A stretch of 64,000 nucleotides of DNA from Sediminimonas qiaohouensis DSM 21189 (GTDB lineage Bacteria > Pseudomonadota > Alphaproteobacteria > Rhodobacterales > Rhodobacteraceae). Positions 27,346 through 36,467 of the stretch are shown piece after piece. The notes under the pieces are model-generated. The model saw nothing but the letters and a program-made list of their open reading frames with translations, did not search any database and was not told the origin of the DNA. Location: positions 85,105 to 149,104 of the forward strand of contig NZ_AUIJ01000007.1 in NCBI RefSeq assembly GCF_000423645.1. The letters are read 5' to 3'. Made by a program: the position numbers and the translations under genes. Numbering within the stretch: the first letter of the stretch is position 1; every line of letters begins with the position of its first letter.

Positions 27346-27867
27346 ATGGAATCAGTAATTGCCAGACTCGGATGGGTGTCGCGGATCATCACCTATGCCG
27401 CGACGGCTTTGGCGGCCCTGATGATGGTCCACGTCACGCTCGATGTCATCCTGAGCCAGTTCATCGCCGAGCCCCTGTCGGGCACGGTGGATTACGTGTC
27501 GTATTATTACATGGTCGGGCTAGTCTTTCTGCCGCTTCCCTTCGTCGAATACACCAACGAGCACATCAAGGTCGACCTGATCCACGATCTGCTCCCGACG
27601 GGGGCGAGGACCGCTCTCGACATGCTGGCTCTGGCGCTGTCTGCGGTGTTCTACGGGCTGCTCACCTGGCAGACCTGGATCGATGCCGTCGAAAAATACC
27701 TCATCGGCGAGCAATCCATGGGCATGGCGGCGGTGACCGTCTGGCCCGGTCGCTTCTGTCTGCCTCTTGGTGCGGGGCTGATGGTTCTGCTCTTGCTGGC
27801 CAAGCTGATCCAGAGGCCTTTCACCGACGCTGGCATGGCCGGCCCCAATCACGACATGTACGAATAG
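27346..27867 (+). CDS. dctQ: TRAP transporter small permease (DctQ)
   Basis: A 173-residue protein with four membrane spans, the DctQ size. ATG 27346 is favoured over ATG 27325 because AGGGGAAG lies about nine bases upstream. LIAxSxxG-like DctQ features are weak, but VFLPLPFVEYTNEHIKVDLIHDLLP matches the family's central EHIxVD loop. It forms the membrane complex with DctM, ten bases downstream, and DctP, and imports a carboxylate using a sodium gradient (family knowledge). Confidence 0.88.
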   Translation: MESVIARLGWVSRIITYAATALAALMMVHVTLDVILSQFIAEPLSGTVDYVSYYYMVGLVFLPLPFVEYTNEHIKVDLIHDLLPTGARTALDMLALALSAVFYGLLTWQTWIDAVEKYLIGEQSMGMAAVTVWPGRFCLPLGAGLMVLLLLAKLIQRPFTDAGMAGPNHDMYE

Positions 27868-27877
27868 GAGTGGAACG

Positions 27878-29224
27878 GTGAGCTTTTTCCAGATCGGCCT
27901 TTGCGGCATCGTTTCTGTCATCCTGCTGGTCTTGCTGCGCGTTCCGATCGCGGTCGCGCTGGGTATCGTGTCCTTCTTCGGGTTCTGGGCGATGCTGGGA
28001 AGCGGCGCGGCTTTCGGCCTGCTGACGGCGGTGCCCTATGACTTCGCCGCGCACTGGACGCTGAGCTCGATCCCGATGTTCCTCTTGATGGGCTACGTCT
28101 GTTACCAGACCGACATCACGCGCGGGATCTTCAAGGCCGCCCGGGTCTGGCTGTCATTCCTGCCGGGCGGGCTGGCGGTCGCCAGCGTGGGCGGCGCGGC
28201 GCTGTTTTCGGCGGCGGCGGGCTCCAGCCTGGCCTGCGCCGCGGCGATGGGTCGGATCGCGGTGCCGGAAATGCTGAAGCGCGACTACGATCCCGGGCTG
28301 AGTACCGCCGTGGTTGCCGCGGCCGGCACCATGGGATCACTCATCCCGCCGAGCATCCTTCTGATCATCTACGGTATTTTTGCCGAGGTCGCCATCAGCA
28401 AGCTGTTTCTGGCCGCGATCGTGCCCGGCGTGCTGACGATGCTGGGGTACTGGGCGGTGATCATCGTTCGTGCGCGGATCAATCCCGCGCTTGCGCCGCC
28501 GCTCGACGAAAGCGCGACATGGTCCGAACGGCTGGAGGCCCTGAGCGAAACATGGCCCGTGATCTTGCTGGTGGTGGGCGTTTTCGGCGGTCTGTTCACC
28601 GGAATTTTCACACCCACACAGGCCGGGGCTGTCGGGGCGGCGTTGTCCTTTGCGATTGCGGCGGCGCGCGGCACCCTGAACTGGAAAGTTTCCAGGATCG
28701 CGCTGATGGACACTGCAAAAATGACCGCGGCGATCTTCATCATCGCGGTCGGTGCCAACCTGTTTTCGAGGTTTCTCGCGATCAGCGGTATCCCCGAAGC
28801 GATGACGGACCTGGTGATTGATCTGGGGGCCAGCTATGTGATGCTGGTTTTCGGCACGGCCGTGATCTTTTGCCTGCTGGGCATGATCCTCGATCCGCTG
28901 GGCATCCTGCTGCTGACGCTGCCGATCCTTCTGCCGATATACGAGGCGAACCATATCAGCCTGATCTGGCTGGGCGTGCTTGCAACCAAGCTGGTCGAGA
29001 TGGCGCTGATCACGCCGCCGGTCGGGCTCAACGTCTTCGTGATCAAGGGAATCGTCGGTGATGCGGTTCCGATTTCGCTGATTTTCAAGGGGGTCTTGTG
29101 GTTTTTGGCCGCCGATGTGGTGGTCCTGATCATCATGGTCGCCTTTCCCGAACTGATCATGTTCCTGCCGGAGCTTGGAAATTGGAACTGCCGTGGTGAA
29201 ACCCGCGCAACAGCGGGTCTTTGA
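27878..29224 (+). CDS. dctM: TRAP transporter large permease (DctM)
   Basis: A 448-residue, roughly twelve-span protein with GTG start after AGGAG. DctM signatures are present: TAVPYDFAAHWTLSSIPMFLLMG, AAAGSSLACAAAMGRIAVPEM, VAAAGTMGSLIPPSI, and FTGIFTPTQAGAVGA. It is the transport channel of a DctPQM system. The C-terminal about fifteen residues (WNCRGETRATAGL) are unusually polar. Confidence 0.93.
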   Translation: MSFFQIGLCGIVSVILLVLLRVPIAVALGIVSFFGFWAMLGSGAAFGLLTAVPYDFAAHWTLSSIPMFLLMGYVCYQTDITRGIFKAARVWLSFLPGGLAVASVGGAALFSAAAGSSLACAAAMGRIAVPEMLKRDYDPGLSTAVVAAAGTMGSLIPPSILLIIYGIFAEVAISKLFLAAIVPGVLTMLGYWAVIIVRARINPALAPPLDESATWSERLEALSETWPVILLVVGVFGGLFTGIFTPTQAGAVGAALSFAIAAARGTLNWKVSRIALMDTAKMTAAIFIIAVGANLFSRFLAISGIPEAMTDLVIDLGASYVMLVFGTAVIFCLLGMILDPLGILLLTLPILLPIYEANHISLIWLGVLATKLVEMALITPPVGLNVFVIKGIVGDAVPISLIFKGVLWFLAADVVVLIIMVAFPELIMFLPELGNWNCRGETRATAGL

Positions 29225-29242
29225 CAAAGAGGAGGAGACCAC

Positions 29243-30376
29243 ATGAAACTGACGAAAATACTGACGATACTGGCGGCGGGTGCCGTGCTGACGGCGACCC
29301 CGGTCCTGGCCGAAAAACGGGTGACGATCAGCAGCTGGACCTCGCCCAATCACGCAACTTCTCGCGGCCATGAAGCCTTTGCAGAAATGACCGAGGCTGA
29401 ATTTCCCGATGCCTTCGACTTCAAGCTGTTTTCCGGCGGTGCCCTGCTCGGTGCCAAGCCGACGCTGTCGGGCCTGCGCGACGGTGTGGCCGACGTGGGC
29501 TTGTTGGCGCTGACCTATTTCCGGTCGGAAATGCCTTACGCGCAGCTCGTTGCCGATCTGGCGCTTCTGGGCGAAGACCACTATGCCATGGCCGGAGCGA
29601 CGAGCGAGTTCGTGATGCTGCACTGCCAGCCGTGCAAGGATGAGTTTGCCAGGAACGGCATGGTGGCGCTTAGCGGGATCAGCACGGCGCCTTATGTATT
29701 GCTGACCACCGGGCCGATCGTCGAAATCAGCGACATGCAAGGGGTCAGGCTGCGCACGGGCGGGTCGGTCTGGGACCGCTGGGCGACACGGCTTGGGGCA
29801 GAGCCGGTAAACGTGCCGTCGAGCGAGATGTACGACACGATGAGCCACGGTGTCGTCACCGCTGCGGTGCAGCCGGTCGGTGCGCTCAAGGGGCACAGCC
29901 TGATCGAGGTTGCCAAGCACCTGACGGAGTTGCCGCTGGGCACCTATCATTCCGGTTCGATCTTTGCCGCCGGCCCGGACTTCTGGGCCTCACTTTCGCC
30001 GGAGCAACGCGAGCAGTTCGCCAAGAACCTGCCCGAAGCCGTGGCGCAGACCGAGGTGTATTACGAAACCGACGATCTGGACGTGCTGAAAGAGGCGGGA
30101 GACCTTGGTCTGGAGGTGCACGAACCCTCGCCCGAGTTGCTTCAGGATCTGATCGATTTCCGCACCGCCGATGTTGAAGAGATCGCCCGAATCTCACGCG
30201 AGGAACGCGGCATCGAAGATCCGGAGCCGCTGATCGCGACCTATCGCGAGCTGATCGAGAAATGGCACGGTCTGGTTGAGCCGCTGCATCCGATCCGCGA
30301 CAACCCGCAGCCCTATGCCGATCTTCTGCGCCAGGAAATTTATTCCAAGATCGACCTGGCAACCTACCCGAACTGA
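29243..30376 (+). CDS. dctP: TRAP transporter solute-binding protein (DctP family)
   Basis: A 377-residue periplasmic protein with signal peptide (residues 1-23, cleavage near VLA/EKR). GVRLRTGGSVWDRW holds the conserved Arg that usually grips the ligand's carboxylate; EMYDTMSHGVVTAAV is the typical DctP helix. It captures an organic acid for DctQM. Last gene of the operon, followed by a terminator at 30397. Confidence 0.92.
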   Translation: MKLTKILTILAAGAVLTATPVLAEKRVTISSWTSPNHATSRGHEAFAEMTEAEFPDAFDFKLFSGGALLGAKPTLSGLRDGVADVGLLALTYFRSEMPYAQLVADLALLGEDHYAMAGATSEFVMLHCQPCKDEFARNGMVALSGISTAPYVLLTTGPIVEISDMQGVRLRTGGSVWDRWATRLGAEPVNVPSSEMYDTMSHGVVTAAVQPVGALKGHSLIEVAKHLTELPLGTYHSGSIFAAGPDFWASLSPEQREQFAKNLPEAVAQTEVYYETDDLDVLKEAGDLGLEVHEPSPELLQDLIDFRTADVEEIARISREERGIEDPEPLIATYRELIEKWHGLVEPLHPIRDNPQPYADLLRQEIYSKIDLATYPN

Positions 30377-30396
30377 GTCGTCTCAGACAGAAACGC

Positions 30397-30427
30397 AAAG
30401 TGGCCCTCTGTAAGGAGGGCCGCTTTC
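30397..30427. terminator. Bidirectional intrinsic terminator
   Basis: AAAGTGGCCCTC and GAGGGCCGCTTT pair around a six-base loop, including one G-T pair. It lies between the DctP gene (plus) and the thiolase-like gene (minus), with A and T tracts on both sides. Confidence 0.85.
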
Positions 30428-30446
30428 GTATTGTCCGATCGCCTGG

Positions 30447-31592
30447 TCAGAGCGTGGCTTCGGTGCCCAGGATATTCGTCACCTGGCTGGACAGGACACC
30501 GCCGTTGCCGTGGGCCAGGGCCAGCTCGGCGCCGTCGATCTGGCGGTCTCCGGCTTCGCCGCGCAGCTGTCGCACCGCTTCGACCAGCGTGAAGATGCCG
30601 TACATGCCGGGATGGACGCAGGACAGCCCGCCGCCATTGGTGTTGACCGGCAGATGACCGCCGGGCGCGATGCCGCCGCCTTCGACGAAGGCGCCGCCCT
30701 CGCCTTTTTTGCAAAAGCCCAGATCCTCAAGGAACAGGATCACGTTGATGGTGAAGGCATCGTAAAGCTGCACCACGTCAATGTCGGCGGGTGTGACCCC
30801 GGCCATGTCGCGCGCCGCGGCACCGGACTGCGCGGCCCCGGTCGCGGTCAGGTCGGGCATTTCGGAAATGTCGCGGTGGGTGGTGCCTTCGCCGCCCCCC
30901 AGCAGATAGACCGGTGGTCTGGGGTGATCCTTCGCCGTCTCGGCCCGCCGCATTATCAGCGCGCCGCCACCGTCCGTGACAAGGCAGCAGTCGCGCACCC
31001 GCAGCGGATCCGAGACCGGCCGCGAGGCAATGACATCCTCGCGCGTCAGGGGATCGCGCATGAAGGCTTCGGGGTTCTTCCGGGCCCAGGCGCGCGCCGC
31101 CACCGCCACGTCGGCCAGCTGTTCGCGCGTGGTGCCGAACTGCGTCATGTGACGGTCCGCGGCAAGCGCGTAGGACGACAGCGGGAACAGCGGCTTGTAG
31201 GGGGCCTCGTAGGTTGGCAAGCCGAGCGCGGTCATCAGCTTGCCCGAGGCGGTGCGCTGGTTCGACCCGTAGGCGATCAGCACGGTGTCGGCGAGCCGCA
31301 ACTCCAGCAGCATCGCGGCCCAGAGCGTGTGCGACAGGAACGACGAGCCGCCCATGCGGTTGTTCATGGTGAACCTGGGGTTCAGCCCCAGTTCCTGCGC
31401 CAGCGTCAGACCCGAAAGCATGTCCAGCGGCTGGCAGGTGGCAATGGCGTCGACCTCGCCAAGCGACACGCCGGCATCGGCCAATGCGCCATGCACGGCC
31501 TCGACGGTGATTTCCATCGCGCTCTTGCCATGGGCCTCGCCGCATCCCGCCAGCGCGGCGCCGACGATGGCGGCTTTTCCCCGCAAACTCAT
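30447..31592 (-). CDS. Thiolase-superfamily Ltp2-like protein lacking the thiolase Cys (copy 2)
   Basis: A 381-residue thiolase-fold protein like the one at 12210. It has NRMGGSSFLSH where the nucleophile Cys would be, LYDAFTINVILFLEDLG, NTNGGGLSCVHPGMYGI and HGNGGVLSSQ. It overlaps its DUF35 partner by four bases and is the last gene of a long minus-strand operon. Predicted role: C-C bond cleavage of a CoA ester, retro-aldol rather than thiolytic (inference). Confidence 0.85.
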   Translation of the reverse strand: MSLRGKAAIVGAALAGCGEAHGKSAMEITVEAVHGALADAGVSLGEVDAIATCQPLDMLSGLTLAQELGLNPRFTMNNRMGGSSFLSHTLWAAMLLELRLADTVLIAYGSNQRTASGKLMTALGLPTYEAPYKPLFPLSSYALAADRHMTQFGTTREQLADVAVAARAWARKNPEAFMRDPLTREDVIASRPVSDPLRVRDCCLVTDGGGALIMRRAETAKDHPRPPVYLLGGGEGTTHRDISEMPDLTATGAAQSGAAARDMAGVTPADIDVVQLYDAFTINVILFLEDLGFCKKGEGGAFVEGGGIAPGGHLPVNTNGGGLSCVHPGMYGIFTLVEAVRQLRGEAGDRQIDGAELALAHGNGGVLSSQVTNILGTEATL

Positions 31593-31984
31593 GATGCACC
31601 TCCTTCAGGCCGGAACACCACGGCGGGGCCGCCGTCTGCCCCTTCGCCGATCGACGCGGAGACCTTCAGCCCGGCCGCGATCTCGTCATGCGCGATCCCG
31701 TCCACGCGCGACATCATGCGCACGCCTTCGTCGAGGTCCACCAGCACCACGTTGTAATCGCCGCCCCGTTCGGGTTTCCGGCGCACGATTGTCCGCGCAT
31801 AGATCGTTCCCCGTCCCGTGGGAGCCACCCATTCAAGGTCCGCGCTGCCACAGGCCGGGCAGATCACCCGCGGATGAAAGACATGGCTGCCGCAGCCGCC
31901 GCATTTCTGAATCTCGAAGACGCCGTCGGCCAGCTTGGCGGCAAAGACGGCATCGGGCCCCGGGCCCTTTTCCATGCCTGTCAT
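31589..31984 (-). CDS. DUF35 OB-fold zinc-ribbon protein (copy 2)
   Basis: A 131-residue partner of the thiolase-like protein that overlaps it by four bases. Zinc ribbon CGGC...CPAC near residues 23-38, then the OB-fold with RGTIYARTIVRRKPERGGDYNV and MMSRVDG. It is very close to the copy at 11829 over VRRKPERGGDYNV. It lies one base after the SDR stop. Confidence 0.88.
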   Translation of the reverse strand: MTGMEKGPGPDAVFAAKLADGVFEIQKCGGCGSHVFHPRVICPACGSADLEWVAPTGRGTIYARTIVRRKPERGGDYNVVLVDLDEGVRMMSRVDGIAHDEIAAGLKVSASIGEGADGGPAVVFRPEGGAS

Positions 31985-31985
31985 C

Positions 31986-32762
31986 TCAGAACCCGATGTG
32001 GAACCCGCCGTTCACGCTCAGGTGCTGGCCGGTGATGTAGGATGCCGCATCGGACAAGAGGAAACAGACAGGCTGCGCCACTTCCTCCGGAGTGCTCATT
32101 CGGCCCATCGGAATCTGTGCCATGTACTTGTCGGCAAACTTGTCCGAGCGGATCGTTTCGGTCATCGGCGTTTCGACCATTCCGAAACAGACCGAGTTGA
32201 CGTTGATCCCGTAGCGGCCCCATTCGCGCGCGGCGCTCATCGTCAAGCCGAGTACGCCGGACTTGGCGGCGCCATAGTTGATCTGCCCGATGGTGCCGCG
32301 GCGGCCGGCATCGGAGGAGACGTTGACGATGGCGCGGCGCGCGGCGCTGTCCGGATCCTTCTGGGCCTGATCCCTGTAATAGGTGCCCACGGCCTGAAGA
32401 CAGGCAAAGACACCGGTGAGGTTGACGTCGATGACCTGCTGCCAGGTGGCACGGTCCATCTTGTGGATCATCGCGGCGCGCACGATGCCGGCATTGTTCA
32501 CCAGCCCGTTGATGTCCCCGAATTCGTCGAGGCTGAACTTCACCAGTTTCTCGGGAAAGTCCGGGTCGGCCACGTTCCCGACGAGGGCGCGGGCATTGCT
32601 TCCGATCTTTTCGGCGGTTTCCCTGACGCCGTCTTCGTTGAGATCGTTCACCACGACCCTGGCGCCCAGCTCGGCCGCCAGCTCCGCCACGCCGCGGCCG
32701 ATCCCCTGTCCGGCGCCGGTGACGATAATCACCTGATTTTCCAATGACATCGGGTTTATCAT
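31986..32762 (-). CDS. Short-chain dehydrogenase/reductase, 3-hydroxyacyl-CoA dehydrogenase-like
   Basis: A 258-residue classical SDR. TGAGQGIGRG (cofactor loop), NDLNEDG after the second strand (Asp: NAD(H) preference likely), NNAGIVRAA, VNVSSDAGRRG Ser and YGAAK Tyr/Lys. ATG 32762 follows GAGGAG by five bases. It probably oxidises a 3-hydroxyacyl-CoA or a similar alcohol before C-C cleavage by its downstream partners (inference). Confidence 0.9.
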   Translation of the reverse strand: MINPMSLENQVIIVTGAGQGIGRGVAELAAELGARVVVNDLNEDGVRETAEKIGSNARALVGNVADPDFPEKLVKFSLDEFGDINGLVNNAGIVRAAMIHKMDRATWQQVIDVNLTGVFACLQAVGTYYRDQAQKDPDSAARRAIVNVSSDAGRRGTIGQINYGAAKSGVLGLTMSAAREWGRYGINVNSVCFGMVETPMTETIRSDKFADKYMAQIPMGRMSTPEEVAQPVCFLLSDAASYITGQHLSVNGGFHIGF

Positions 32763-32795
32763 GTCTGTCTCCTCACTTCATTCGCTTGTTGCAGT

Positions 32796-33234
32796 TTAGT
32801 CGCTGCCGTCGGGCGCTGGTTGGCCGGGCGGCGGTGAGATCCGCTTGATCACGGCATCGCCATGCGCCAGGCGTTGCCCGTCCTGATTGAGGACCTCGCC
32901 CTGAACGAACACCAGTTTGCGCCCGCCCCCGGCAATGCGCGCGCGTGCCGTCAGCACGTCGCCCTCGACCGCCGGGGCGACGAAGCTGGTGGTGAGAGAG
33001 CGTCAGACAGCGATGACCGGGACGGCCTTCGCCCGCAAAGGCCGCGCAGAAGGTGACCGCGTTGTCCAGCATGGTTGCGAAGACCCCGCCATGCACCGCG
33101 AAGGCGCCGTTCAGGTGGTCGTGCGTGATCGGCAATTGCAACTCGGTCTTGCCCTCGGACCAGGAAACGAAGCGGACGCCCAGCAAGGCGTTGAACGGGG
33201 CGGGAACCTCGGGTTTGCCATTCTGTGCGCTCAT
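32796..33234 (-). pseudogene. PaaI-type hot-dog thioesterase interrupted by a frameshift
   Basis: The first frame gives MSAQNGKPEVPAPFN... through the PaaI core LNGAFAVHGGVFATMLDNAV and ends its homology at RCLTLS. The other frame continues TTSFVAPAVEGDVL... to IKRISPPPGQ and TAA at 32796. The shift lies in the GAGAGAG run near 32994-33000; the combined span is one base longer than a multiple of three. The intact protein would have about 145 residues, normal for the family. It is either a real lesion or a sequencing error. Confidence 0.8.
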
Positions 33235-33235
33235 T

Positions 33236-35203
33236 TCAGGTGGCCTTCCGATCGCGCGAAAACACCACGATGACCGCCGCCAGCACCGCGACAGCAGCGC
33301 CGCCGCCGACCGCGCTGGGGATCGGAACAGCCAGCATCGCGGTCGAGGGCAGGGCGAAGGCCAGACCGGCAATCCCGAGCAGAAGCCGCGCGATCGCGCC
33401 TCTGGGGCCGGGTTCGATACGACCGACGCCCAGCAGATACCCCTGCAATCCGGCGCAAATCAGCAGGACGCCGATACCCGCGCGCAGGATCGTCAGGAGA
33501 CTGTCTACGAACCCGGCCTGAAGGGTGTAGGCGGGATCGAGCACGAAGAAGAAGGGCAGCACATAGATGACGGTGCCCAGCTTCATCGCCTCATAGGCCG
33601 CAGCGAAGGGTCGGGCCTGGGCAATCGCCGCCGCGGCGAAGGCCGCCAGCGCGACGGGCGGGGTGATGTAGCTGAGCATGCTCCAGTAGAGGATGAACAG
33701 ATGCACGCCGATCGGGTCGAGCCCGCCGGCGATCAGGGTCGGGGCCAGAGACACGGCGAGGATGACATAGGCCGCCGTCACCGTCATACCCATCCCGAGG
33801 ATGAAGCTGGTCAGGGCCCCCAGAAGCAGCAGCAGGAAGGTGTTGCCGCCCGCGATGAAAAGCAGATCGTTCGAGATCGTGCCGGACATGCCGGTCACCG
33901 CCAGCCCGCCGACAATCAGCCCGACCGCCGCGAGGATCGCGACCAGTTCGACAAAAAGCCGCCCCGTCGCCACCAGGAAGCTCACCAGCTCCCGCCGCCC
34001 CCAGCGTGATTTCGACAGCAGCTGGTTCAGAACGATCAGCAGCGCGGTCGCATAGAATGGGGCGATCGCCTCGCGCTTGAGATAGAGCAGCATCCAGATG
34101 AGAAGCCCGAAGACCGCGAGGAAGTACCAGCCTTCACGCAGCACCTTGCCGAATCTTGGAAGATCGGAGCGCGGCACGCCTTTCAGCCCGTTGCGCGCCG
34201 AATAGGCGTCGATCTGGGCGAAGAGGCCGAAGAAGTAGAGCAGCGAGGGCAGCACCGCCGCAACCACGATGTTGGTGTAGTCGGTCAGCAGAAAGCTTGC
34301 CATGACAAAGGCCGTGGCCCCCATGATCGGCGGCATCAGCACCGCGCCGGTCGAGGCCGCGGCCTCGATCCCGGCGGCATAGCTGGGCCGGAAGCCCACC
34401 TTTTTCATGGCCGGAATGGTGATCGAGCCGGTGGTGAGCACATTGGTGATGACGCTGCCGCTCATCGATCCGGTCAGCCCGCTGGTCAGGACGCCGACCT
34501 TGGCGGGGCCGCCCCGGACATGCCCGAGCGCGGAAAAGGCGATGTCGATGAAGAACGGCCCCGCGCCTGTGTGCTGCATCGCGACCCCGAAGATCATGAA
34601 GCCGACCACAAGGTTGACGAAACTGCGCATCGGGATGCCCAGAACGCTTTCGCCGCTCATGGCGTGGAAGATCGCCGTCTCGACCGGCGGGCGCTGGAAC
34701 CCCTGGATCGGGCCCGGCGCATAGTTGGCGATCATCGGGTAGACGGAGAACATCAGGATGACCGCAAAGAGCATCCAGCCCCCGGTGCGCCGCGCCGCCA
34801 CGAGCAACAGGAACCAGAAGGCGAAGCTGGCAATCACGGCATGGATGGGGGCCGCGAAGTCCCAGCCCTTGTTGACCACGCTGCGCCCGTAATAGGCAAA
34901 AAACGCGCAGGTGATCAGCGCCAGAAGGGCCAGAAAGTAATCCCACCATCGCGTCGACCCATGCGGGTTTGTCTTGCTGCATGGAAAGACAAGGTAAACG
35001 AGCGGCAACGTCAGCAGCAGCATCACGTAGAGGTAATGAATCTCCAGCAGCCGGACGTTCATGAAGAACCCGAGATTGAAGAGATGGTTGATCGATGCCG
35101 CGGACAACAGAACCGCCGATGCGGCGAGCAGCCAGCGAAGGTAAGGGGGCAGGGTGCCCATGCCCAACGGCGGTGCCGAGGCGTCCTGCGTTTGCTGTGA
35201 CAT
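33236..35203 (-). CDS. TAXI-type TRAP transporter fused permease (DctQM-like)
   Basis: A 655-residue membrane protein combining the small and large TRAP permeases, with about sixteen hydrophobic spans. Family motifs: GVAMQHTGAGPFFIDIAFSA, VLTSGLTGSMSGSVITNVLT, AGIEAAASTGAVLMPPIMGA, FILGMGMTVTAAYVI and SYITPPVALAAFAA. It works with the TAXI binding protein encoded just upstream at 35273-36421. It is one base from the thioesterase. TAXI systems import carboxylates driven by ion gradients. Confidence 0.93.
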   Translation of the reverse strand: MSQQTQDASAPPLGMGTLPPYLRWLLAASAVLLSAASINHLFNLGFFMNVRLLEIHYLYVMLLLTLPLVYLVFPCSKTNPHGSTRWWDYFLALLALITCAFFAYYGRSVVNKGWDFAAPIHAVIASFAFWFLLLVAARRTGGWMLFAVILMFSVYPMIANYAPGPIQGFQRPPVETAIFHAMSGESVLGIPMRSFVNLVVGFMIFGVAMQHTGAGPFFIDIAFSALGHVRGGPAKVGVLTSGLTGSMSGSVITNVLTTGSITIPAMKKVGFRPSYAAGIEAAASTGAVLMPPIMGATAFVMASFLLTDYTNIVVAAVLPSLLYFFGLFAQIDAYSARNGLKGVPRSDLPRFGKVLREGWYFLAVFGLLIWMLLYLKREAIAPFYATALLIVLNQLLSKSRWGRRELVSFLVATGRLFVELVAILAAVGLIVGGLAVTGMSGTISNDLLFIAGGNTFLLLLLGALTSFILGMGMTVTAAYVILAVSLAPTLIAGGLDPIGVHLFILYWSMLSYITPPVALAAFAAAAIAQARPFAAAYEAMKLGTVIYVLPFFFVLDPAYTLQAGFVDSLLTILRAGIGVLLICAGLQGYLLGVGRIEPGPRGAIARLLLGIAGLAFALPSTAMLAVPIPSAVGGGAAVAVLAAVIVVFSRDRKAT

Positions 35204-35272
35204 GCGCGATTCCCGTGTTGTCCCGGCTTTCCGATAGCGCGCGGCACCTTTACGGCGCCGCGCCGCGGTGTC

Positions 35273-36421
35273 TCAGCGGAAAAAGACGTCGTGACCGGCG
35301 GTTTCCAGCGCCTCGGCGCGCACCTTCATCCAGGCCGCCGTGAACGCTTCCTCATCGTCCGGAGCGCTGTCGACAAAGCCTCCCCAGGCGTCTGCAAGAA
35401 CCTTCTGCCGATCCACCAGCTTGTCCTGGTTTTCCTGCGCTTCGGGCGTCCACAGACCCTTTTCCGTGAAGTAGGCGATGCTGCCATCGCTCCACGGCAT
35501 CACCCAGGACAGGATCTGACGATCGACTCCGTAGGCATTCGCGCCGGGGGCGGCGTCCTTGTAGTCGTCAAAACCGGCGTCGAGCGCGGCGACGATGTTG
35601 CGCACCTCGGCGGCATCCTGATCGGCTTCGGTGACGAGGATCGGATAGGGATATTGCGCCATCGGCAGCGGAGAGGCGGGGTCGATGGCCGGCCCCACCG
35701 ACACCATGTGCGGCGTTACATACGGCGTCACGCTGGTATAGCGCTCCCATGCTTCGGTCTGGTCCGCCGGGGTTTCGAGCCACTTGAGACCGCGCGGGCT
35801 GGACTCGATCTGGTAGTTCACTGTCGTCGTTGTCAGCGCAAATGCGGCATCCACGCGATCTTCAAGAATGCCTTTGAGGGAATTCACATAGCCCGAGAAC
35901 TCGACAGCCTCCACGTCGTCCCATGTCAGGTCCGCAAAGGCCAGCAGACCCTCCATGTTGACATCGATCGCCGGCGAGCTTGCGGCGCGACCGACCCGTT
36001 TGCCCTTGAGGTCCGTAATCGTCTCGATGCCGGCATCGGCCGCGACGGCCACACCCAGACCGTAGTCGCCGACAGCCTGAAGCACCGCGCGGATCGGCTG
36101 CGGGCCCCATTCCGGCGAGGCGAACAGGAAGACGCCTTCGCCGGCGAAATAGGAGGCGATGCCGCACAGGCAGTAATCCACCGTGCCATTCTTGAGAGGC
36201 GTCATCCGCGAGACGTCGTTGCGCCCCGGAAGCACCCGAATCGTCGTTCCGAAACGGCTGCGCATCATGTTGCCGATGGCAATCGAATGCGCATGGCCGG
36301 CCGACCCCGTGTCGTAAGCCGACCAGGCGATGACGTCGGGCAATTCGATGTCCTGCGCGCCGACCGGTGCGGCCATCGCCAGACACCCGGCAGCCGCGAT
36401 GCTTGTCCATCTGAAGTTCAT
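35273..36421 (-). CDS. TAXI-family TRAP transporter solute-binding protein
   Basis: A 382-residue periplasmic protein. The ATG at 36421 follows AAGGAGGAG and opens a signal peptide cut after APVGAQ near residue 22; the upstream extension is not coding. The typical TAXI layout is present: AIGNMMRSRFGTTIRVLP, LKNGTVDYCLCGIASYF, TDLKGKRVGRAASSPA. A Cys pair (CLC) in the ligand region is unusual. It feeds the fused permease downstream. Confidence 0.9.
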   Translation of the reverse strand: MNFRWTSIAAAGCLAMAAPVGAQDIELPDVIAWSAYDTGSAGHAHSIAIGNMMRSRFGTTIRVLPGRNDVSRMTPLKNGTVDYCLCGIASYFAGEGVFLFASPEWGPQPIRAVLQAVGDYGLGVAVAADAGIETITDLKGKRVGRAASSPAIDVNMEGLLAFADLTWDDVEAVEFSGYVNSLKGILEDRVDAAFALTTTTVNYQIESSPRGLKWLETPADQTEAWERYTSVTPYVTPHMVSVGPAIDPASPLPMAQYPYPILVTEADQDAAEVRNIVAALDAGFDDYKDAAPGANAYGVDRQILSWVMPWSDGSIAYFTEKGLWTPEAQENQDKLVDRQKVLADAWGGFVDSAPDDEEAFTAAWMKVRAEALETAGHDVFFR

Positions 36422-36467
36422 GGTAGTCTCCTCCTTGTTGGTTGTCCGGCAAGGCCGGGAGGTAGGC

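Noticed and set aside
28337..29950. A 537-codon open frame on the minus strand
   Set aside because: It is fully antisense to the DctM and DctP genes, is rich in His, Arg, Gln and Asp, and has no recognisable domain. Such frames are common shadows in GC-rich DNA.
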